Assembly: GCA_963664715.2 (NCBI GenBank)
Contig: CAXXUY010000017.1
Coordinates: 105,924 to 169,923, forward strand
Reading direction: 5' to 3'
Length of the DNA stretch: 64,000 nt
Origin: JAPOXR01 sp963664715
GTDB lineage: Bacteria > Pseudomonadota > Alphaproteobacteria > Rhodobacterales > Rhodobacteraceae
Positions 63,440 through 64,000 of this stretch are shown here, one piece after another (position 1 is the first letter of the stretch; every line of letters starts with the position of its first letter). The notes under the pieces are model-generated. The model did not search any database, was not told where the DNA came from, and saw nothing but the letters and a program-made list of their open reading frames with translations. The position numbers and the translations under genes are program-made.

Positions 63440-64000
63440 TCAGGGACGCAGTTCGCTTGGGACCGGAATTCCTGCTTCGTCATAGTACTTCGCTGCACCG
63501 GGGTGCAGAGGAACGTTGACGGAAGTGAACGCGGTTTCAGGCGTGACAGCTTTCAGGAAGAACGCGGTCGCGTGAACTTCGTCCAGGTTCTCCCAGAAGG
63601 ATCTTGTTGCGTCGTAGACCAAATCTTCGGACACGCCTGCGTGAGTGCCCACGAACTGGGTGAATCCCAGCGCGGTGATGTCGCCGCCAGTCAGCTGCCC
63701 CTTGTAGACGCCGCCGTCGAACTTGAGCATTCCACGCCCAGGACGCCCAAAGAGAGCCTGCATCGCCTCCGAGCCGATGACGTCGTCCGGAATGGAAAGG
63801 ATGCGAAATTCGCCTGACAGCCCGAATTGCTCGATTTTGGACGACCCGATTTCCGCCGGACGGACCATCATGTCGATCTTGTTGTCTGCAAGAGCGGCGT
63901 AGCCTTCGCCCCAGTTCAGGCGGACAGCATTGTAGTCCTTGCCCGGCTCAAAGCCGGTGATGATCTTGATCAGCGCCTCGGAGGTCGCGGACGCCGACCC
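63440..64000 (-). CDS. TAXI family TRAP substrate-binding protein (3' part)
   Basis: The frame is open on the minus strand from the window edge at 64000 to the stop at 63440, giving the last 186 residues; the start is beyond the window. GSASATSEALIKIITGFEPGKDY and the closing PLHPGAAKYYDEAGIPVPSEL are typical of TAXI periplasmic proteins. It is the capture subunit for the fused TRAP permease encoded next. An ATG at 63871 is internal to the conserved domain and not the real start. Confidence 0.93.
   Translation of the reverse strand, partial: GSASATSEALIKIITGFEPGKDYNAVRLNWGEGYAALADNKIDMMVRPAEIGSSKIEQFGLSGEFRILSIPDDVIGSEAMQALFGRPGRGMLKFDGGVYKGQLTGGDITALGFTQFVGTHAGVSEDLVYDATRSFWENLDEVHATAFFLKAVTPETAFTSVNVPLHPGAAKYYDEAGIPVPSELRP

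Noticed and set aside
59873..64000. Impression that the sulfatase-TRAP block differs in base composition from the rest
   Set aside because: I could not compute composition or codon use, and no integrase, repeat or tRNA boundary was seen, so transfer is not claimed.
1..64000. CRISPR arrays, insertion sequences, phage genes, tRNA and rRNA genes
   Set aside because: Looked for on both strands by eye; no regular repeats, transposase motifs or tRNA-like cloverleaf sequences were recognised.

Overview
This 64 kb window reads as chromosomal DNA of a GC-rich alphaproteobacterium, probably a free-living, metabolically versatile marine or soil type in or near the Rhodospirillales. The basis is gene content: an FnrL-type oxygen sensor with the alphaproteobacterial cysteine spacing, a CIRCE-controlled groESL, the ubiK / lgt-midA-pgeF block, a YcgN-family protein, a TIGR01459 phosphatase and an unusual number of solute-binding-protein importers. 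The taxonomic call is an inference; no rRNA or tRNA gene was seen.

Layout. 0-2.1 kb: the end of a polyamine-type ABC importer (permease, permease, ATPase). 2.3-8.6 kb: a tight operon of a tripartite tricarboxylate transporter (TctC, TctB, TctA), a UPF0261/Tm-1-like protein and a flavoenzyme that aligns closely with trimethylamine dehydrogenase but lacks its flavin-binding cysteine. 8.6-13.4 kb (minus): a TakP-like TRAP importer with an amidase and a small membrane protein. 13.9-14.9 kb: a solitary PotD-like binding protein. 15.2-18.7 kb (minus): aspS, a nitroreductase and a YraQ-family permease. 19.2-30.0 kb: housekeeping (cfa, carB, a 2-hydroxyacid dehydrogenase, csaA, proC, ybjN-like, ubiK, lgt, midA, pgeF). 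30.2-35.7 kb: a second tripartite transporter with TctA and TctB fused in one chain, followed by a PrpF-type isomerase and a D-2-hydroxyacid dehydrogenase. 36.0-37.7 kb: a BCCT betaine-type carrier. 38.1-42.0 kb: trxB, a small heat-shock protein and groESL. 42.2-53.6 kb: an anaerobic nitrate respiration island (fnrL, two narK genes, narGHJI, a parvulin). 54.3-59.5 kb: a family II pyrophosphatase, a HAD phosphatase, ribF, a YcgN-like protein, a threonine-aldolase-like enzyme and a DsbA-fold isomerase. 59.9-64.0 kb (minus): a TAXI-TRAP importer translationally coupled to a sulfatase, cut by the window end.

How the parts work together. Four importers each travel with enzymes suited to attacking what they bring in: TctCBA with UPF0261 and the flavoenzyme, TRAP with an amidase, TctC-TctAB with an isomerase and a dehydrogenase, TAXI-TRAP with a sulfatase. 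In all four, a GC-rich stem-loop lies just after the binding-protein gene and before the membrane genes, as expected if binding protein is made in excess. The nitrate island carries its own regulator, and a perfect FNR box sits exactly where a class II FNR activator site should be for narK.

The best candidate for something undescribed is the 2.3-8.6 kb operon: importer, UPF0261 protein and a trimethylamine-dehydrogenase-like enzyme whose flavin attachment and cation-binding residues have changed while its catalytic Tyr/His/Asp set and iron-sulfur cysteines remain.
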